DNA from: Streptomyces netropsis | GTDB lineage: Bacteria; Actinomycetota; Actinomycetes; Streptomycetales; Streptomycetaceae | Reading direction: 5' to 3' | Assembly: GCF_014203545.1 (NCBI RefSeq) | Contig: NZ_JACHJG010000001.1 | Coordinates: 1,018,031 to 1,082,030 of the forward strand | Length of the DNA stretch: 64,000 bases | The notes under the pieces: model-generated | Databases searched by the model: none | Told to the model about the DNA's origin: nothing | Seen by the model: the letters and a program-made list of their open reading frames with translations, nothing else | Shown here: positions 1 through 8,393 of the stretch, piece by piece | How the letters are laid out: each line of letters starts with the position of its first letter | Numbering within the stretch: the stretch's first letter is position 1 | Position numbers and translations under genes: made by a program

Positions 1-147
1 TCGGGCGCCGGTGCGTATGCCGTGAGCAGTGCTTTGGTCTCCGGTGCGAGGCCCGTCCGCACAAGGGCACGTGGGGCGGCCTCAACGAGGTCCTGCACGC
101 CCACAACTGAGGTTCCGAACTCGGGGCTCCGCCCCGGACCCGGCCCT

Positions 148-190
148 CGATCGCCGGACGGGCTTGATGATCAAGCCCGTCCGGCGATCG
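148..190. repeat. Perfect inverted repeat at the dapA 3' end, short member of the dispersed GCCGGACGGGCTTG family
   Basis: The arms at 148-168 and 170-190 are perfect 21-bp inverted copies around one central base. The core GCCGGACGGGCTTGA supplies the last codons (A-G-R-A) and the TGA stop of the minus-strand dapA-like gene. As a hairpin it would serve as a transcription terminator. The same core recurs at 18.5, 52.3, 53.9 and 54.0 kb, so this is both a terminator and a dispersed repeat. The stretch 1-147 to its left holds no gene I can support. Confidence 0.85.
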
Positions 191-1067
191 TGCTTTCGTA
201 CGCCTCCAGCAGGGCCTTCGTCCGGTCCGGGGACGCCGCGCGCAGGGGGGAGCGGACCGGGCCGGACGGGAGGTCCAGGGCGTTCAGGAGGGCCTTGGCC
301 GTTACCGTGCCGGGCAGGCCGGCGGCCATCATCAGCTCGATCAGCGGCAGCGCCCGCTGGTGGTGGCGCGTCGCCTCCGCGTTCGCGCCGCGGTCGTAGG
401 CGTCCAGGGCGGCGGCGATCGCCGGGCCCGCGACGTTGGCCACGGTGCTGACGTAGCCGACGGCGCCCACCGCCCGCAGCGGAAGGTTCAGCTCCTCCGA
501 ACCCGAGTAATAGGCGAGGCCGGTCGCCGCGATGACCTTCGCGCTGCCCAGCAGGTCGTTCGCGCAGTCCTTGACCCCCGCGATGCGCGGGTGCTCCGCC
601 AGCCGCAGCATGGTGTCGGGCTCGATCCGGGTCCCGGTGCGGGCCGGGATGTCGTAGAGCATCACCGGCACCCCGACCGCGTCCGCCACCGTGCGGAAGT
701 GCTCCGCGACGTCCTCCTGCGGCGGTCGGCTGTAGTAGGGCGTCACCACCAGCACCCCGTGCGCCCCCGCCGCCTCGGCCGCGCGTGCCAGCTCGACGGT
801 CTGCCGGGTGTCGGCGGATCCCACCCCCGCCGTGATCCGCGCCCGGTCGCCCACGGCCTCGGCCACCGCGGTGACGAGCGCGGTCTTCTCCGCGGCGCTG
901 GTGGTCGGCGACTCACCCGTCGTCCCGTTCAGTACGAGCCCGTCGCAGCCGCCGCGCGTGACGAGATGGTCGGCGAGCTCCTGCGCCCCGTCGAGATCGA
1001 GGCCGCCGTCGGAGTCGAAGGGGGTGACCATCGCGCAGACGGTACGGCCGAAGGGGCTGGTGGGCAT
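171..1067 (-). CDS. dapA: Dihydrodipicolinate synthase family aldolase (DapA-like)
   Basis: Class I aldolase of the DHDPS/N-acetylneuraminate lyase family. DapA condenses pyruvate with aspartate semialdehyde in lysine/diaminopimelate synthesis, but related enzymes use other substrates. Visible signatures are NGTTGES (substrate loop), YDIPARTG (catalytic Tyr) and IAGVKDC, where Lys forms the pyruvate Schiff base. At 298 residues the length is normal. The ATG at 1067 is chosen because GGAG lies 9 nt upstream; an in-frame TTG at 1082 would place that ribosome site inside the coding region. The gene stands alone and its stop codon lies in a perfect palindrome. Streptomyces genomes usually carry several DapA-like paralogues and no lysine gene is adjacent, so a role in lysine synthesis is not certain. 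Confidence 0.85.
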   Translation of the reverse strand: MPTSPFGRTVCAMVTPFDSDGGLDLDGAQELADHLVTRGGCDGLVLNGTTGESPTTSAAEKTALVTAVAEAVGDRARITAGVGSADTRQTVELARAAEAAGAHGVLVVTPYYSRPPQEDVAEHFRTVADAVGVPVMLYDIPARTGTRIEPDTMLRLAEHPRIAGVKDCANDLLGSAKVIAATGLAYYSGSEELNLPLRAVGAVGYVSTVANVAGPAIAAALDAYDRGANAEATRHHQRALPLIELMMAAGLPGTVTAKALLNALDLPSGPVRSPLRAASPDRTKALLEAYESTIAGRA

Positions 1068-1179
1068 CGTGGCACTCTCCAAGCGGTAGGGGTTCTCCGC
1101 CGGATTCTCAGCCCCTTCGTCCGTACAGGTCTATTTAATTGTTCTGCCGGTTACCGTTGAGTATTCCTACTGAATGGTG

Positions 1180-3009
1180 TCACGGCTTCCAGCGCAGCAC
1201 CTGCGGGTCGTGGTCGCTCGCCTGGTCCGCGAACTCCGCGTTGATGTGCACGATGTCGTAGTCGACCGAGCGCACGTGACGGCTGGTCAGGATGTGGTCC
1301 AGCACCTGGGAGTTGCCCTGGAAGACATAGCCGTAGCGCTCCTTCCGCGGCAGCCGGTCGACGAGGTCGGTGAGGGCGCCGCCCGAGGTCAGGGCCTTGA
1401 GGGCGGGGGAGAACTGGTAGTCGTTGAGGTCGCCCGCGACGATCACGTTCGCCCGCTTGTCGGCCGCGAGGAGCTGCTTGACGAAGGTGTTCACGGCCTT
1501 CGACTGCGCCACGCGCTGCACCTCGGAGGTGCGGGCCGGGGGCTGGAAGCGGCTGTCGAGACCCTGGTCGCCGCCCTTGGAGTTGAAGTGGTTGGCGACG
1601 ACGAAGACCGGGTTGCCCCGGAAGGAGAACTCGCCGACCAGCGGCTTGCGGCTGTTCTTCCAGGCCTCGTTGGCCGGGTCGATGCGGCCGGGCGAGGCCG
1701 AGAGCTTCGCCTTGCCGCCCTCGCGGGTGACCGTCACCGGGGTGGTGGCGTCCCCGCCGGGGATCTCGGTGAAGGAGACCCGCGCGGGGTTGTAGAGGAA
1801 GGCGGTACGGATGTTGCCGCCCGGCTGGCCGCCGTCCTGGCCGTTGGCCGGGTTGATCTGCTGCCAGCGGTACGCGGGCCCGCCGGCCGCCGCGATGGCG
1901 TCCGTGAGCTTCTTCAGCGTCTGCCCGGCGTCCACGACGCCCTTGTCGGTCGTCCCGTCGTCGTCCTGGACCTCTTCCAGGGCGACGATGTCGGGCGAGG
2001 CCAGGTTGTTCACCAGCGCGGCCGCCAGCCGGTCGAACTTCGCCTGCGGGGTCTTGGGCGAGAGGTTCTCCACGTTGTACGTGGCGACCGCCAGCTCGTC
2101 GCTCTTCTGCTTGCGCGTCGTCTCGCGGGTCAGCCCCCGGTCGGCGAGCGTCCCCAGCTCGGTGGCCTGGAGGGTGTAGCCGCCGAAGTTGTCGTAGTCC
2201 AGCGGGCCGGCCGTGGTGCCGGTCAGCGAGTCACCGACGTTCGCGACCGGGAACGGGCGCTGTGTGAACGGGATCAGCGAGGCCACCTTGACCCGCCCGA
2301 CGCCCGGGGCGCGGTAGGAGCTGTAGAGCGAGCCGCCGCGCGCGGTGCGGTCGCGGTGGGTCTCGGCGGTGATCCACAGTTCCTTGTGCTCGTTGGTCGC
2401 GGCCACGACGGGCGCGTCCTTGACCGAGACCCGCATGCCCTCCAGCGACTCGTAGCGGTCCAGGGCGTAGCTGTTCGGCTTCAGCCGCAGCCCCTCGATG
2501 GAGCCGTCGCCCGCGCTCGGCGCGTACCGGTCCGGGATGCTGGAGGGGCGCAGCGCGAAGGCCGCGGGCAGCGCGTTGCCGGAGGAGTGCACCGTCCACG
2601 ACGCCTTGGAGAGCTGGGTGACCGACTGCAGGCCCGCCGACTCCCCGCCCGGGTAGTACTCGGAGACCGCGCCGGAGACCGTCACCGCGTCACCGACGGC
2701 GAGCGCCGGGGTGTCCTTGCCGGTGAAGACGAAGATCGCCTCGCTGGTCGCCGGGTCACTGTCGGCCTTCGGGTCCTGGAACCAGAAGCCGCGCGCGGAA
2801 CCGAAGGCCCGCACGGCCGTCACGACACCGGGGACGTCCGTCACCTGCTGGCCGGCGAGCGGGGAGACGCGGGTGCTGCCCTGGATGTCGTGGATCCGGA
2901 TCTCGGCGGCGCTCGCGGACTGCGGGACGGCGAGCAGCCCGGCGGCGAGCGCGGCGGCTATGAGGGAACCGACGGTCGCGGTTCTGCGCAGGGGGCGAGC
3001 AGTGGGCAC
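1180..3009 (-). CDS. Secreted endonuclease/exonuclease/phosphatase-family nuclease
   Basis: Predicted 609-residue exported nuclease. The N-terminus has an RR-containing basic segment, a hydrophobic stretch and an A-S-A cleavage site, so it is a Sec or Tat signal peptide. Residues from about 35 to 290 form OB-fold-like segments typical of large extracellular EEP nucleases. The catalytic EEP domain covers the C-terminal half: YNVENL, ALEEVQ (metal-binding Glu), VANHFNSKGG, AGDLNDY and the terminal ASDHDP with the catalytic Asp-His. The likely role is degradation of extracellular DNA for phosphorus or nucleosides. GTG at 3009 is preferred over the longer ORF start at 3108 because GGAGG lies about 7 nt upstream and the signal peptide then begins at residue 1. 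Confidence 0.85.
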   Translation of the reverse strand: MPTARPLRRTATVGSLIAAALAAGLLAVPQSASAAEIRIHDIQGSTRVSPLAGQQVTDVPGVVTAVRAFGSARGFWFQDPKADSDPATSEAIFVFTGKDTPALAVGDAVTVSGAVSEYYPGGESAGLQSVTQLSKASWTVHSSGNALPAAFALRPSSIPDRYAPSAGDGSIEGLRLKPNSYALDRYESLEGMRVSVKDAPVVAATNEHKELWITAETHRDRTARGGSLYSSYRAPGVGRVKVASLIPFTQRPFPVANVGDSLTGTTAGPLDYDNFGGYTLQATELGTLADRGLTRETTRKQKSDELAVATYNVENLSPKTPQAKFDRLAAALVNNLASPDIVALEEVQDDDGTTDKGVVDAGQTLKKLTDAIAAAGGPAYRWQQINPANGQDGGQPGGNIRTAFLYNPARVSFTEIPGGDATTPVTVTREGGKAKLSASPGRIDPANEAWKNSRKPLVGEFSFRGNPVFVVANHFNSKGGDQGLDSRFQPPARTSEVQRVAQSKAVNTFVKQLLAADKRANVIVAGDLNDYQFSPALKALTSGGALTDLVDRLPRKERYGYVFQGNSQVLDHILTSRHVRSVDYDIVHINAEFADQASDHDPQVLRWKP

Positions 3010-3123
3010 GAGGGCCTCCGGGTGATGAGGGGCGATGAGATGGGTTGCTTTTGCGGATCGCGAAGGGTGAAGAAGGGGTGCCCGAGCGGGCGGTGACGCG
3101 AAAAGCAAGATCTACGCGCGTCA

Positions 3124-3152
3124 ATGTCTTGTGTGATCAGGCCAGTTGTCAA
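3124..3152 (-). promoter_or_regulatory. Candidate promoter of the secreted nuclease
   Basis: Reading the minus strand, TTGACA (3147-3152) is followed after exactly 17 nt by AGACAT (3124-3129). This is a good vegetative -35 with a moderate -10. It predicts a leader of about 110 nt before the GTG at 3009. Confidence 0.5.
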
Positions 3153-3284
3153 GGTTCCGTGGGTAACCGGCGGTCGACGGATCCGTGAACCGGTCGGCAT
3201 GGTGCGAAACCCGTCTAGGCTTGGGCACCGCGCCCGGCCGATCCGATCCGGCGCGGCCGTCACGACGAGGAGATGACCCCCCTG

Positions 3285-4775
3285 ATGTCCGGAGACCGCC
3301 CGACCATGCCGCCGGTGCGGCTGCACACCGACGCCGAACTCGCGCGTGACGCGCTCTCCGCGCCGCTGTTCGCCCGCGCCGCGAAGCTCGCCCGCTGGGC
3401 CGGCGAGGGCACCCCGGTCGGCGCGGGCGGCGAACTGCTCGCCGAACAGCTGCTCACCGCCACCGAGCTGCTCGGCCTGAAGGGCGAGGAGGACGGCACC
3501 GCCTACGCCGCCGAGGCGTGGCAGCTCGCGCTGGACACCGGGCTCGTGGAGTTCACCGAGGACCCGGACGCCGACGACGAGGCGGACGCGGACCAGCCGT
3601 CGGCCACCGCGAGCGCGGGCGAGGAGCTGGACACGCTCACCGGCGGCAGCCCCCAGGACGTCCTCGACCTGTGGCTCGGCGGCCTGGAGACCGTGCTGGC
3701 CGACGCGGCCGCCCCGGACCTGGGCGACCTGGTCGACCAGATCTCCGAAGGCGGCGAGCTCGACCTCGACGCCCTCGACTGGAACCCCGAGGAGGAGGCC
3801 GACTTCCTCGACGGCGTCCTCGGCAACCTCTATCTGCTGACCGCGCTGGGCGAGGGCGGGCCCGACCGGCCCGTACCGCTGCCGGCGCTCGCCGCCTCCA
3901 TGATCGTCCCGGATGACATGGACGAGCCCACCGACGACATCCTCGAAGAGGTCTCCGACGCGATGATGCGGCTGGACGACCAGTTCCGGCTGCTCGCGCC
4001 GACCGGCCTGGTGGAGTACCAGCCCGTCGACGAGGCCCTCATCGAGGAGATCGACGGCGAGGGGCACATCCGCGAGTCCGTCGACGGCGTGACCTCCGAG
4101 GTCCCCGAGGAGGAGGACGTCACCCGCTACGGCATGGTCGCCCTCACCCCGCTCGGCGTCTTCGCCGTACGGGCCCGGATGCTCGACGCGGGCATCGACG
4201 CCCCGGCCGTCGGCGACCTCGCCGACAAGGGCGCGGACACGCTCCTCGCGGCGCTCCCCGGCCACCCGGAGGAGGCCGCCCGCGCCGAGGCCGAGGCCTG
4301 GCTCGCCCGCCGGGCCCCGCAGGACGCCGCCCGCGAGCTCCTCGCCGCCGGGCGCGGCGACGACCTGGACGCCCCGCAGCGCCGCCTGGCCTGCCAGCAG
4401 ACCCTCTCGCTGGTCGGCACGGAGGCCGAGCCCGCGCTGCGCGAGGTCCTCGACGACCCGCAGCTGGGCGGCCTCGCCCGGGTCTGGCTGGCCGAGCACG
4501 GCGCCACGGACATCCCCGAGCCGGGCGAGACGATGGTGTTCTGGCTGACCGTGGACACGATCGCGGCACAGCTCGCGGCCGAGGGCGACTCGGAGGAGCT
4601 GCGCGGCCTGGTGGAGAGCCTGGTCGGCCGGCACAGCGGCTTCTTCGACTCGGCCTGGCGGGTGGACCACCCCGCCACGGCGGACGTACTGGAGGCCATG
4701 GGCAGGCTCCACCCGGACAAGAAGGTGGCCAAGGAGGCCCGCAAGGCGGCCTTCAAGGCGCGCTCGCGCCGCTGA
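3285..4775 (+). CDS. Conserved acidic HEAT-like hypothetical protein
   Basis: About 496 residues with no signal peptide or membrane segment. The N-terminal third is predicted helical (ARDALSAPLFARAAKLARWAG), followed by a very acidic middle. The C-terminal part consists of helical HEAT-like units ending in a basic tail. It is paralogous to the protein at 32815-34302: both share the RLARW/KLARWAG opening, the L-WLAEH-G segment, the TxxTIAAxxA stretch and the closing HPDxxxAKxxRxAAF motif. ATG codons at 3273 and 3285 are both possible; AGGAG abuts the first and is 12 nt from the second. No enzymatic motif is visible; a scaffold role is only a guess. Confidence 0.7.
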   Translation: MSGDRPTMPPVRLHTDAELARDALSAPLFARAAKLARWAGEGTPVGAGGELLAEQLLTATELLGLKGEEDGTAYAAEAWQLALDTGLVEFTEDPDADDEADADQPSATASAGEELDTLTGGSPQDVLDLWLGGLETVLADAAAPDLGDLVDQISEGGELDLDALDWNPEEEADFLDGVLGNLYLLTALGEGGPDRPVPLPALAASMIVPDDMDEPTDDILEEVSDAMMRLDDQFRLLAPTGLVEYQPVDEALIEEIDGEGHIRESVDGVTSEVPEEEDVTRYGMVALTPLGVFAVRARMLDAGIDAPAVGDLADKGADTLLAALPGHPEEAARAEAEAWLARRAPQDAARELLAAGRGDDLDAPQRRLACQQTLSLVGTEAEPALREVLDDPQLGGLARVWLAEHGATDIPEPGETMVFWLTVDTIAAQLAAEGDSEELRGLVESLVGRHSGFFDSAWRVDHPATADVLEAMGRLHPDKKVAKEARKAAFKARSRR

Positions 4776-4807
4776 GCGCCTCCTGAACGTCTCCGACGAC
4801 CGCCGCC

Positions 4808-4843
4808 CGGTCTCTCCGCACGACGCGGTCTCTCCGCACGACC
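4808..4843 (+). repeat. 18-bp tandem duplication
   Basis: The unit CGGTCTCTCCGCACGAC plus one base occurs twice head to tail directly downstream of the HEAT-like gene. No coding content. Confidence 0.6.
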
Positions 4844-4873
4844 CGGACGACGGATCGAAGTCCTGTGCAGCGG

Positions 4874-4942
4874 CTCACTCCTGAGGGGGAGTGAGCGAGG
4901 CGGAATGACCGATGCCGTACGGCCTTGTCCGTACGGCATCGG
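4874..4942. terminator. Two tandem hairpins between the HEAT-like gene and the PhoX-family gene
   Basis: The first hairpin pairs CTCACTCC (4874-4881) with GGAGTGAG (4888-4895). The second pairs CCGATGCCGTACGG (4909-4922) with CCGTACGGCATCGG (4929-4942), a perfect 14-bp stem with a 6-nt loop. They would terminate transcription of the upstream gene before the phosphatase promoter region. Confidence 0.65.
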
Positions 4943-4966
4943 ATCGGTCCATGGATGACGGCTCGT

Positions 4967-4988
4967 GTTCACCTCCTGTTCGGTGGGG
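4967..4988 (+). promoter_or_regulatory. Candidate PHO box upstream of the PhoX-family phosphatase
   Basis: Two adjacent 11-nt units, GTTCACCTCCT and GTTCGGTGGGG, resemble the direct-repeat units recognised by the Streptomyces phosphate regulator PhoP (consensus beginning GTTCACC). The first is an excellent match and the second keeps GTTC only. It lies 86 nt before the phosphatase start, which suits phosphate-starvation control. Confidence 0.5.
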
Positions 4989-5074
4989 AGAGGGAACGTA
5001 AGCGCCGCCCCACGGCCGCACCCCGTGCGGTTCAAGGGCGCAGAGCGACGATCCGGCCATCCCTGGAGACGAAG

Positions 5075-6532
5075 ATGACCATCAGCCGCAGAGACTTCGC
5101 GAAGCGATCCGCCTACACCGGCGCGGGGGTCGCCCTGGTCGGCAGCGTCGGTGTCCTCGCCACCGCGCCCGGCGCGCTGGCCGCGGACAGGGCAGGGGAG
5201 ACCGCGGAGGGCGCGGCCGGGCACAGCCGCCGCACGCTCGGATACGGCCCGCTCGTGTCCGACCCGAAGGGGCTCCTCGCGCTGCCCGCCGGATTCTCCT
5301 ACCGCGTCATCACCCGTACGGGCGTCACCAAACTGGAGTCCGGCGAGCTCACGCCGTCCAACCACGACGGCACGGCCGCCTTCGCCGGCTCGCGCGGCAG
5401 CACCCTGCTGGTCAACAACCACGAGCTGGGCGGCGCGCGCGAGAAGTGGCCGCACCCGGTGCCGCTCGCGACGGGGCTCGTCTACGACCCCGCCGCGGCG
5501 GGCGGCTGCACGGTCGTCGAGGTCGCGGGGCGCGGGGGCCACGTGGCCGAGTGGGTCGGCATCGCCGGTACGTCCACGAACTGCGCGGGTGGCAGCACCC
5601 CTTGGGGCACCTGGCTCACCTGCGAGGAGACCGAGGACAAGGCCGGTAAGAACGGCATGACCAAGGACCACGGCTATGTCTTCGAGGTCGACCCGAAGGA
5701 CCGGCGCGCGTGCCGCGACCCGAGGCCGGTCAAGGCGCTCGGCCGCTACGCCCACGAAGCCGTCGTCGTCGACCCCAAGCGCGGTCACCTCTATCTGACC
5801 GAGGACGCCTCCGGCCCCAACGGGCTCTTCTACCGCTGGACCCCGCCGCAGGGCTTCGAGCACGGGCGCGGCCGGCTGCGCACCCTCGCCGACGAGGCGG
5901 GCGCCCTGGAGGCGTTCAAGTGCTTCGACTCCGGCGGCCGTTTCGTCGACGACCTCTCGCGGGCCACCGAGCCCGGCACGGTCTACGGCGTGGACTGGGT
6001 GGAGGTGCCCGACCGCGACGCGAAGAGCGTCTCGGTGCGCAAGCAGTTCAAGGACGGCGAGGTCACCCGCGCCCGCAAGCTCGAGGGCATGTGGTGGGGC
6101 GACGGCGGCGTGTACGTCGTGTCCTCCTTCGCCCGTGAGGAGAGCCCGGCCCAGCACGACGGCCAGGTGTGGTTCTACAACCCCCGCCGCCGCACCCTGA
6201 CCCTGAAGGTGCGCTTCGGCGTCAACAAGACCCCGGAGCGCGACGGCGCCCTCGACGGCCCCGACAACATCACCGTCTCGCCCTACGGCGGCCTGGTCAT
6301 CGCCGAGGACGGCAACGGCGTGCAGCACCTCTTCGGCGCCGTCGACGACGGCCGTACGTACCCGATCGCGCGCAACGAGCTGAACATCGGCAGCGCGGAC
6401 AAGCCGGAGTACAGCGAGTTCACCGGGGTGACCTTCTCGCCCGACGGCTGCACGCTCTTCGCCAACATCCAGGACCCCGGCATCATGCTCGCCATCACCG
6501 GACCGTGGCGCCGCCAGGGCACGCGCGACTGA
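5075..6532 (+). CDS. Tat-exported DUF839 / PhoX-family phosphatase
   Basis: 485 residues. The start ISRRDFAKRSAYTGAG is a twin-arginine signal (S-R-R-D-F) followed by a hydrophobic stretch and an A-L-A cleavage site, so it is exported folded, presumably with metals bound. The remainder matches the DUF839/PhoX beta-propeller family: LLVNNHEL, NCAGGSTPWGTWLTCEE, GRYAHEAVVVD, YLTEDAS and a late GLVIAEDGNG. PhoX enzymes are calcium/iron alkaline phosphatases releasing phosphate outside the cell. ATG 5075 has GGAG six nt upstream; the longer ORF from 4925 would put the signal peptide internally. A PHO-box-like repeat upstream supports phosphate control. Some family members are uncharacterised, so activity is inferred. 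Confidence 0.85.
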   Translation: MTISRRDFAKRSAYTGAGVALVGSVGVLATAPGALAADRAGETAEGAAGHSRRTLGYGPLVSDPKGLLALPAGFSYRVITRTGVTKLESGELTPSNHDGTAAFAGSRGSTLLVNNHELGGAREKWPHPVPLATGLVYDPAAAGGCTVVEVAGRGGHVAEWVGIAGTSTNCAGGSTPWGTWLTCEETEDKAGKNGMTKDHGYVFEVDPKDRRACRDPRPVKALGRYAHEAVVVDPKRGHLYLTEDASGPNGLFYRWTPPQGFEHGRGRLRTLADEAGALEAFKCFDSGGRFVDDLSRATEPGTVYGVDWVEVPDRDAKSVSVRKQFKDGEVTRARKLEGMWWGDGGVYVVSSFAREESPAQHDGQVWFYNPRRRTLTLKVRFGVNKTPERDGALDGPDNITVSPYGGLVIAEDGNGVQHLFGAVDDGRTYPIARNELNIGSADKPEYSEFTGVTFSPDGCTLFANIQDPGIMLAITGPWRRQGTRD

Positions 6533-6580
6533 CCGGCCGGCCCCGGGGAATCCTGAGCGGTCACCGCTGTTGAAAGGGAG

Positions 6581-7633
6581 GTGACCTTCAAGCTCTCCGT
6601 CCTCGACCGCTCCCGCACCCGGCAGGGACACGACCCGGGCGAGGCGCTGCGCGACACCGTCCGGTTCGCGCGGCGCGCCGAGGAGCTCGGCTACCACCGC
6701 TTCTGGGTGTCGGAGCACCACAGCGTGCCCGGCGTGGCGGGCTCGGCGCCCACGGTGCTGGCGGCGGCGGTCGCCGCCGCCACCTCGCGCATCCGGGTCG
6801 GCACGGGCGGCGTGATGCTGCCCAACCACCGGACGCTGGTGGTCGCCGAGCAGTTCGGGGTGCTGGAGTCGCTCTTCCCCGGCCGGATCGACATGGGCCT
6901 CGGCCGGTCCGTCGGCTTCACCGACGGCATCCGCCGGGCGCTGGGCACCGACAAGGAGGCCATGGCGGACTTCGGGGACCAGCTCACGGAGCTGGCGGCC
7001 TACTTCACGGGCGGCCCGCGCCCCCACCCCGAGGTCCACGCCCGCCCCGCCGAGGGCCTGCGCGTCCCCGCCTTCGTCCTCGCGGGCGACTCGGGCGCCG
7101 ACCTCGCCGCCTCGGCGGGGGCGGCCCTGGTCATCGGCGGCCTCCAGGGCGAGGACCGGACGCTGGCCGCCGTCGACCGCTACCGCACGGCCTTCCGCCC
7201 CTCCGCCTGGCGCCGTCACCCGTACGTCGTGCTCGCGGGCAACGTCGCCGTCGCCGGGACCACGGAGGCCGCCCGCCGCCTGCTGATCCCGGAGGCCTGG
7301 GCACTGGCCCACTCCCGCACGCACGGCGTCTTCCCGCCCCTGGCACCCGCCGAGGAGATCGAAACGCTGCTCGCGGGGGCGAGCGAGAGGGAGCGCGGCT
7401 TCTACGAGGCGGGCCTGCGCGGCCATGTCTTCGGCACGGAGGACGAGGTCGCCGCCGCCCTCGACGCGCTGATCGCGCGCAGCGGCGCGGACGAGCTGCT
7501 GGTCACCACCAGCTCCTACGACCGGGAGGCGCTGCTGGATTCGTACGGGCGGCTGGCCGCGCTGGCGGGGCTTCCCGGACAGGCAGGGGCCGGCCCGGAG
7601 CGCGCCGGCGCCGGGCTCGGCCGGGTCGCGTAG
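6581..7633 (+). CDS. Luciferase-like monooxygenase (LLM, MsnO8-type)
   Basis: 350-residue flavin-dependent oxidoreductase of the bacterial luciferase superfamily. LSVLDRSRTRQG at the start, ARRAEELGYHRFWVSEHH, IRVGTGGVMLPNHRTLVVAEQF and GRIDMGLGRSVG are characteristic of the MsnO8 LLM subgroup, which uses FMNH2 or F420 in a TIM barrel. The substrate is unknown. The only in-frame start is GTG at 6581, and the ribosome site GGGAGGTGA overlaps that start codon instead of lying upstream, an unusual arrangement. The last 25 residues are low-complexity Gly/Ala. Confidence 0.8.
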   Translation: MTFKLSVLDRSRTRQGHDPGEALRDTVRFARRAEELGYHRFWVSEHHSVPGVAGSAPTVLAAAVAAATSRIRVGTGGVMLPNHRTLVVAEQFGVLESLFPGRIDMGLGRSVGFTDGIRRALGTDKEAMADFGDQLTELAAYFTGGPRPHPEVHARPAEGLRVPAFVLAGDSGADLAASAGAALVIGGLQGEDRTLAAVDRYRTAFRPSAWRRHPYVVLAGNVAVAGTTEAARRLLIPEAWALAHSRTHGVFPPLAPAEEIETLLAGASERERGFYEAGLRGHVFGTEDEVAAALDALIARSGADELLVTTSSYDREALLDSYGRLAALAGLPGQAGAGPERAGAGLGRVA

Positions 7634-7698
7634 GGGCGTGAACCGAGCACCGCCGCGGCCGGTCCGGAGAAGTCCGGCCGTCCGCGCACGGTTGCGGT

Positions 7699-7704
7699 TA
7701 GCGT
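7699..7704 (+). promoter_or_regulatory. -10 box for a leaderless methyltransferase gene
   Basis: TAGCGT ends 6 nt before the ATG at 7711 and no ribosome site precedes that ATG. This is the standard geometry for a leaderless streptomycete transcript. Confidence 0.5.
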
Positions 7705-7710
7705 GCGTGC

Positions 7711-8364
7711 ATGACGCTCTCCCATGATTCAGGCGATTACTGGGAAACCACCGGGGCCGCGCGCACCTTCACCCATCCGCTAGACCCGGAGCTGCTCTCC
7801 CGTTACTTCTCCCCCGACGACCGCATCCTGGACTACGGCTGCGGCTACGGACGGCTGTTGGCGCAGCTGGCCGAGCGGGGATACCGCGACGTGCGGGGCG
7901 TGGAGCCTTCGGCGGCGCTCGTCGACCGGGGGCGCAAGGAGCATCCGGAGCTGCGGATCACGCACTTCGAGGAGCCGCCGCTGCCGTTCGCGGACGGGGC
8001 GTTCGACGCGGCGCTGCTGTTCGCCGTGCTGACGTCCATCCCCGACGCGGAGGACCGGGAAGGGGCCGTCGCGGAGGTCGGGCGGCTCGTGCGCCCCGGT
8101 GGGGTGCTGTACATCAGTGACGTGCCGCTCCAGACCGACGAGCGCAGCGTGGGCCGGTACCGCGCGCAGGAACGGGAGACCGGTGCCTACGGCGTCTTCC
8201 GGATCGAGGACGGCGGGGTGTTCGTGCACCAGTCGCAGGAGAGCTTCCACGCGCTGCTCGGCCGGCACGGCTTCACCGTCGAGACCGAGGAGCGGCGCCG
8301 GACCCCGACCCTGGACGGTCACACGGACCTGAGCATGCAGGTGATCGCCCGCCGTACGCCCTAG
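7711..8364 (+). CDS. Class I SAM-dependent methyltransferase
   Basis: 217 residues with the Rossmann methyltransferase signature: motif I ILDYGCGYGRLL (S-adenosylmethionine glycine loop), motif II GVEPSAALVDRG and a later FDAALLFAVLTSIPD with VRPGGVLYISD (motif III). The substrate cannot be told from sequence; this resembles soluble small-molecule methyltransferases. It probably starts leaderless at ATG 7711, where a TANNNT box is 6 nt away. Confidence 0.8.
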   Translation: MTLSHDSGDYWETTGAARTFTHPLDPELLSRYFSPDDRILDYGCGYGRLLAQLAERGYRDVRGVEPSAALVDRGRKEHPELRITHFEEPPLPFADGAFDAALLFAVLTSIPDAEDREGAVAEVGRLVRPGGVLYISDVPLQTDERSVGRYRAQERETGAYGVFRIEDGGVFVHQSQESFHALLGRHGFTVETEERRRTPTLDGHTDLSMQVIARRTP

Positions 8365-8381
8365 GCGAGGGTGGCACGTCC

Positions 8382-8387
8382 TACGAT
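8382..8387 (+). promoter_or_regulatory. -10 box for the leaderless serine-repeat gene
   Basis: TACGAT ends 6 nt before ATG 8394, without a ribosome site between. It overlaps the short gap after the methyltransferase stop, so the small gene has its own promoter. Confidence 0.45.
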
Positions 8388-8393
8388 CGGCGT

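Noticed and set aside
4127..7426. 1099-codon minus-strand ORF opposite the PhoX and LLM genes
   Set aside because: Antisense shadow of two well-supported plus-strand genes; composition is Arg/Gly/Ala-rich without motifs, as expected for high-GC complementary frames.
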